A DNA stretch of 64,000 nucleotides from the NCBI GenBank assembly GCA_024036415.1, contig JAMWET010003453.1, positions 101,001 to 165,000 of the forward strand, read 5' to 3'. This document shows positions 60,240 to 64,000 of the stretch, piece by piece. This stretch comes from Prochilodus magdalenae (lineage: Eukaryota > Chordata > Actinopteri > Characiformes > Prochilodontidae). The notes beneath the pieces were generated by a model that saw only the letters and a program-made list of their open reading frames with translations, had not been told where the DNA came from and ran no database searches. Position numbers and translations under genes: made by a program. Each line of letters begins with the position of its first letter. Positions within the stretch are counted from its first letter, which is position 1.

Positions 60240-61865
60240 AAGGCAATAGTTTTAACACATGAACTTTGATATATATACAATGAACACTGATATATATGGA
60301 ATAACCTTTGGTGTATATGGAATGAACTTTGATATATATGGAATGAACTTTGATATATACAATGAACTTTGATATATATGGAATGAACTTTGGTATATAT
60401 ACAATGAACTTTGGTGTATATGGAATGAACTTTGGTGTATATGGAATGAACTTTGGTATATATGGAATGAACTTTGATATATACAATGAACTTTGATATA
60501 TATGGAATGAACTTTGGTATATATACAATGAACTTTGATATATATGGAATGAACTTTGGTATATATGGAATGAACTTTGATATATACAATGAACTTTGAT
60601 ATATATGGAATGAACTTTGGTATATATACAATGAACTTTGATATATATGGAATGAACTTTGGTATATATGGAATGAACTTTGATATATATGGAATGAACT
60701 TTGGTATATATACAATGAACTTTGATATACAGTATATACAATGAACTTTGATATATATGGAATGAACTTTGATATATATGGAATGAACTTTGATATACAT
60801 GGAATGAACTTTGATATATACAATGAACTTTGATATATATGGAATGAACTTTGGTATATATACAATGAACTTTGATATACAGTATATACAATGAACTTTG
60901 ATATATATGGAATGAACTTTGGTATATATGGAATGAACTTTGATATATATGGAATGAACTTTGGTATATATACAATGAACTTTGATATACAGTATATACA
61001 ATGAACTTTGATATATATACAATGAACATTGATATATATGGAATGAACATTGATATATATGGAATGAACTTTGATATATATGGAATGAACTTTGATATAT
61101 ATGGAATGAACTTTGATATATATGGAATGAACTTTGATATATACAATGAACTTTGATATATATGGAATGAACTTTGGTATATATGGAATGAACTTTGATA
61201 TATATGGAATGAACTTTGGTATATATACAATGAACTTTGATATACAGTATATACAATGAACTTTGATATACAATGCAAACTTGAGATATACAGAATATGA
61301 ACTTTGATATATATGGAATGAACTTTGATATATACAATGAACTTTGATATATATGGAATGAACTTTGATATACATGGAATGAACTTTGATATATATACAA
61401 TGAACTTTGATATATATGGAATGAACTTTGATATACATGGAATGAACTTTGATATATATACAATGAACTTTGATATATATGGAATGAACTTTGATATACA
61501 TGGAATGAACTTTGATATATATGGAATGAACTTTGATATATACAATGAACTTTGATATATATGGAATGAACTTTGGTATATATGGAATGAACTTTGATAT
61601 ATATGGAATGAACTTTGGTATATATACAATGAACTTTGATATACAGTATATACAATGAACTTTGGTATATATACAATGAACTTTGATATACAGTATATAC
61701 AATGAACTTTGATATATATACAATGAACATTGATATATATGGAATGAACTTTGGTATATATACAATGAACATTGATTAATATGGAATAAACATTGATATA
61801 TATGGAATGAACTTTGATATATATGAAATGAACTTCGATATATATATACAATGAACTTTGATTCA
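60240..61865. repeat. AT-rich satellite, 19-21-bp units, about 1.6 kb
   Basis: About 80 units of the type ggaatgaactttgatatata and acaatgaactttgatatata alternate, with variants ggtatata, gatatacat and gatatacagtat. Most units are 21 bp, so all three minus-strand frames remain open for over 500 codons, giving YISKFIPYISKFI-like strings. These are artefacts of the period and not genes. The array ends near 61865. Confidence 0.95.
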
Positions 61866-62104
61866 TACTTAAAGGGTCAGTTCTAAGTTAAAAGTTATTG
61901 GAAATAAATACCACTTTAGTTTGCCACAATACGAATTAAGGGGTTTGTTGCATCAATTCTAAATGACAAAAGGTTTACAGCCGCTTTTGTAAACGTGTGT
62001 AGTAATATTGTTCCTAATGAACAGGCGTCATTTGGGCTGTAGAAGATGAGTTTCATTCACTCTTCACAACAGCCGCAAGTCAGAGGGCCTTACCCAAATG
62101 CATG

Positions 62105-62245
62105 TAACCTTACATTTACATTTAAGCATTTAGCAGATGCTCTTATCTAAAGCAACTTACAACCGTGCTTAGTGTTCCATCTGAGAATGTTTCCTATCTA
62201 GTACAAGGAGGTTAGAGTCTTAAACCCGCCCTGAGCTCAGACGCT
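62105..62245 (+). repeat. tRNA-type fish SINE fragment (copy B)
   Basis: The sequence tacatttaagcatttagcag, atgctcttatctaaagcaac, ttacaaccgtgcttagtg is a very common fish SINE core. It extends through aggttagagtcttaaac. A shorter relative is at 23826-23905. Confidence 0.7.
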
Positions 62246-62700
62246 GCCTGAACAAGGGCCAGTATGGACACAGCAAAAGTGCACTACCTAGCAATCGCAA
62301 CTCAGCGCTCACACCTACAGAGAAGGAAGTTTAATTTCAGTATAAGTGCCAAAGCATTACAATATATACATCTATTAGTGATTATTCACTTAAGTCTTTT
62401 CAGCCTGCACATGAGTGGCATGTCGTGTCCACCTCCATTGGCTGCCCAGTCGTATAATTAGAGATGTCTGCTTTGGTGGGTTTGAATAATGTTGGATGCA
62501 TTTGGGTTAACTTCATTCTTTACATGTCCAAATGATGGCAGAGCTTTAGGAGCACTATTATACAGTACATGCATTTGCAATAGTGTCTATAAACCGCTTT
62601 GTTGCTGAGAATTGATGCAACTAAACTCTTTCTGCCATGCAGTGCCTAACGGCAAATTAAAGTTATATTAATTTCCAGTAACTATTACCTTAGTTCTAAT
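62246..62700. other. Intergenic stretch, nothing recognised
   Basis: No exon, RNA gene or named repeat could be supported. A 65-codon plus-strand open frame (62264-62461) has no features of a real gene. Confidence 0.5.
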
Positions 62701-62702
62701 CA

Positions 62703-62855
62703 AAGTTCATTCTATATATATCAATGTTCATCGTATACATATATATATCAAAGTTCATTCCATATATATCAGTGTTCATTCCATATATATCAAAGTTCAT
62801 TGTATATTATATCAAAGTTCATTCCATATATATCAATGTTCATTCCATATATATA
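62703..62855. repeat. Small inverted copy of the 60-kb satellite
   Basis: About seven units of the reverse complement of the 60.2-61.9-kb satellite (tatatatcaaagttcattcc). They are followed at 62878 by a direct-orientation copy of the gagccagaggagctttccaa block that lies upstream of the main array. Confidence 0.92.
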
Positions 62856-63085
62856 TATATATTTGTTTGTTTGTTTTTGAGCCAGAGGAGCTTTCCAACA
62901 TATATGCAAGAACTGGAGGAAACCAAGGTAAAACAAAAATAGCAACATCAAAATAAATATGATTGAATAATGCCAGTTTATCAGAATGTCTGTAATGTTT
63001 ATGTCCATTTGACACCAGATTAAATGTGGTTTAAATGATTTTAGCTTAATTACATATATAAACATTTGTGACATAAGTACAGTCT

Positions 63086-63153
63086 TCAGGGTGAATCTTG
63101 GGGAATGTCTGCCTGATAACTGTGAAAGTGTGCAGATGTGGTTCCTGCAGTTG
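63086..63153 (-). CDS. Candidate last coding exon of an unidentified gene
   Basis: A strong acceptor (TTCTTTCTGTTTCTCAG, ending 63154) opens a frame reading TAGTTSAHFHSYQADIPQDS then P and a stop at 63088-63086. The first two bases complete the codon left by the candidate exon at 63693-63829. I do not recognise the sequence. It was inferred from splice signals and phase only. Confidence 0.38.
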
Positions 63154-63692
63154 CTGAGAAACAGAAAGAAGAGTTATATAGGTTTTTATTACACAACACT
63201 GTCGCTGTGGATAGGTCTTATTTGAATTCCATGGCTTCAAAGTAGCAGGACACTATTTGGCGCTGCAGTGGTAGAATGACCAATCAATGTTAATTAGCTA
63301 AGTTAACAAGCAAGCACACATAGCAGGTGATCTGGATCAGTGAATTCAAGCTTAGTAGATGGAAACAGTCAGCCTGTACGAAACGAAACACTGTGCCTCT
63401 TTCGTCTTCAGAACACCAGCCTGTTTTGGATGTGTGTTTTTTCCATCCTGGTCAGTATTCAAGACCAAACTCACAGCCATGTTGAAGAATAGGCTACAGA
63501 CAATAGCTTTGCTGGTTGAGGGCTTCCCTGTGCTTCCTCCAAGCATGAATTACCCATGTGTAGGAAGATGAGGAATACTGAATGACAAATTAGGACACCT
63601 TATTTTCTCATGCACAGCCATGATTCGTGTGTGGTGTGGATTCAATGCGCTGAATGCTGCTGATTACCGAATGGAAGACCTCTAGTACTCAC

Positions 63693-63829
63693 GTTTGTCT
63701 GTATTTGGTTCCACCTGGTAAAGGCAGCTCCAAACACTGAAGTAGCTCCAGATGAAGAATAGCTTATAGTGTGGCAGGGTAAACCGTAGGTTTCACACTG
63801 GTTACAATTCACAGCTGTTTCGCAGTCCC
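63693..63829 (-). CDS. Candidate internal coding exon of an unidentified gene
   Basis: This 137-nt stretch lies between an acceptor (CTTCAACTTTAG, 63831-63830) and a good donor (AAC|GTGAGT, 63692-63691). Only one frame is open. It encodes DCETAVNCNQCETYGLTLPH, then YKLFFIWSYFSVWSCLYQVE and PNTDK. The segment is cysteine-rich, with a CNQC pair followed by an aromatic hydrophobic stretch. It leaves one base over, which fits the next candidate exon. No family recognised; the gene would continue past the right edge. Confidence 0.4.
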
Positions 63830-63894
63830 TAAAGTTGAAGATAATACTTAGTATATTGTATTATAGTAGAACAAAACAATAATAAAAAAGAATA

Positions 63895-64000
63895 TATGTC
63901 GTCGCTGTCCAAAGGAAAACAAGTATCTCCAAAACGGCAACTTTACAGGAGAGGCCAAACACCTTATTCAATTTTAATGCAAGTCAATGGAACCAGACAT
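63895..64000. mobile_element. MITE copy B, cut by the window end
   Basis: It begins gtcgtcgctgtccaaaggaa, then aacaagtatctccaaaac, and includes ttaatgcaagtcaatggaac, matching the MITE at 26985-27240. Only the left end is inside the window. Confidence 0.75.

Noticed and set aside
60224..61866. Three overlapping minus-strand open frames of more than 500 codons (YISKFIPYI-type repeats)
   Set aside because: They arise because the satellite unit is mostly 21 bp and lacks stops. All three frames are open together, so none is a gene.
1..64000. CRISPR arrays, bacterial operons or tRNA/rRNA genes
   Set aside because: The sequence is vertebrate. The tandem arrays are satellites or coding repeats, and no intact tRNA or rRNA was seen.

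Overview
The window is vertebrate nuclear DNA, most likely from a teleost fish. Genes are split by long introns with GT-AG sites. The DNA is AT-rich, with many Tc1-like DNA transposons, L2-type LINE tails, tRNA-SINE fragments, a solo LTR and abundant micro- and minisatellites. The repeat repertoire resembles otophysan fish (characins, catfish), but that is an impression and was not tested. All genes supported here lie on the minus strand.

Left part, about 5.8-30.9 kb: a QRFP-receptor-like rhodopsin-class GPCR. Five coding exons were reconstructed at 25268-24938, 15810-15652, 9183-9122, 7654-7422 and 5941-5844. All splice phases agree, and together they cover the N-terminus through TM6. The exon for TM7 and the tail was not found and probably lies left of position 1. 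A GC-rich, CpG-rich patch at 30.7-30.86 kb carries a palindromic E2F-like site, an RFX X-box-like site and, downstream on the minus strand, a strong splice donor. It may be this gene's promoter and untranslated first exon. The introns hold Tc1-like elements, an internally deleted THAP/YqaJ (ISL2EU-type) transposon, LINE tails and MITEs.

Middle, 31-39.5 kb: no convincing gene. It holds a solo LTR with a 5-bp target duplication, an 82-bp minisatellite built of 27-28-bp subunits, a roughly 190-bp duplication, and a roughly 430-bp direct duplication just downstream of the next gene.

Right-centre, 39.6-59.5 kb: the most striking locus. A two-exon minus-strand gene is predicted to encode about 5,866 residues. 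Exon 1 gives a signal peptide and the first half of an ENDOD1-like (DNA/RNA non-specific endonuclease) domain. Exon 2 is one uninterrupted 17.3-kb coding exon. It starts with a shortened, active-site-degenerate second half of that domain and continues as a giant Ser/Thr/Pro-rich mucin-like tail of roughly 150 repeats of about 28 residues. Within and after the repeats are single-cysteine ETECTE cassettes, four copies of a C-x13-C cassette (CFGLxHRTGAGLKRC type) and a 33-residue tandem array. It looks like a dead secreted nuclease turned into a giant mucin.

Right edge, 59.5-64 kb: partial tandem duplication, a 1.6-kb satellite of about 20-bp units with a small inverted copy 0.8 kb away, and two phase-compatible candidate exons that may be the 3' end of another minus-strand gene entering from the right.
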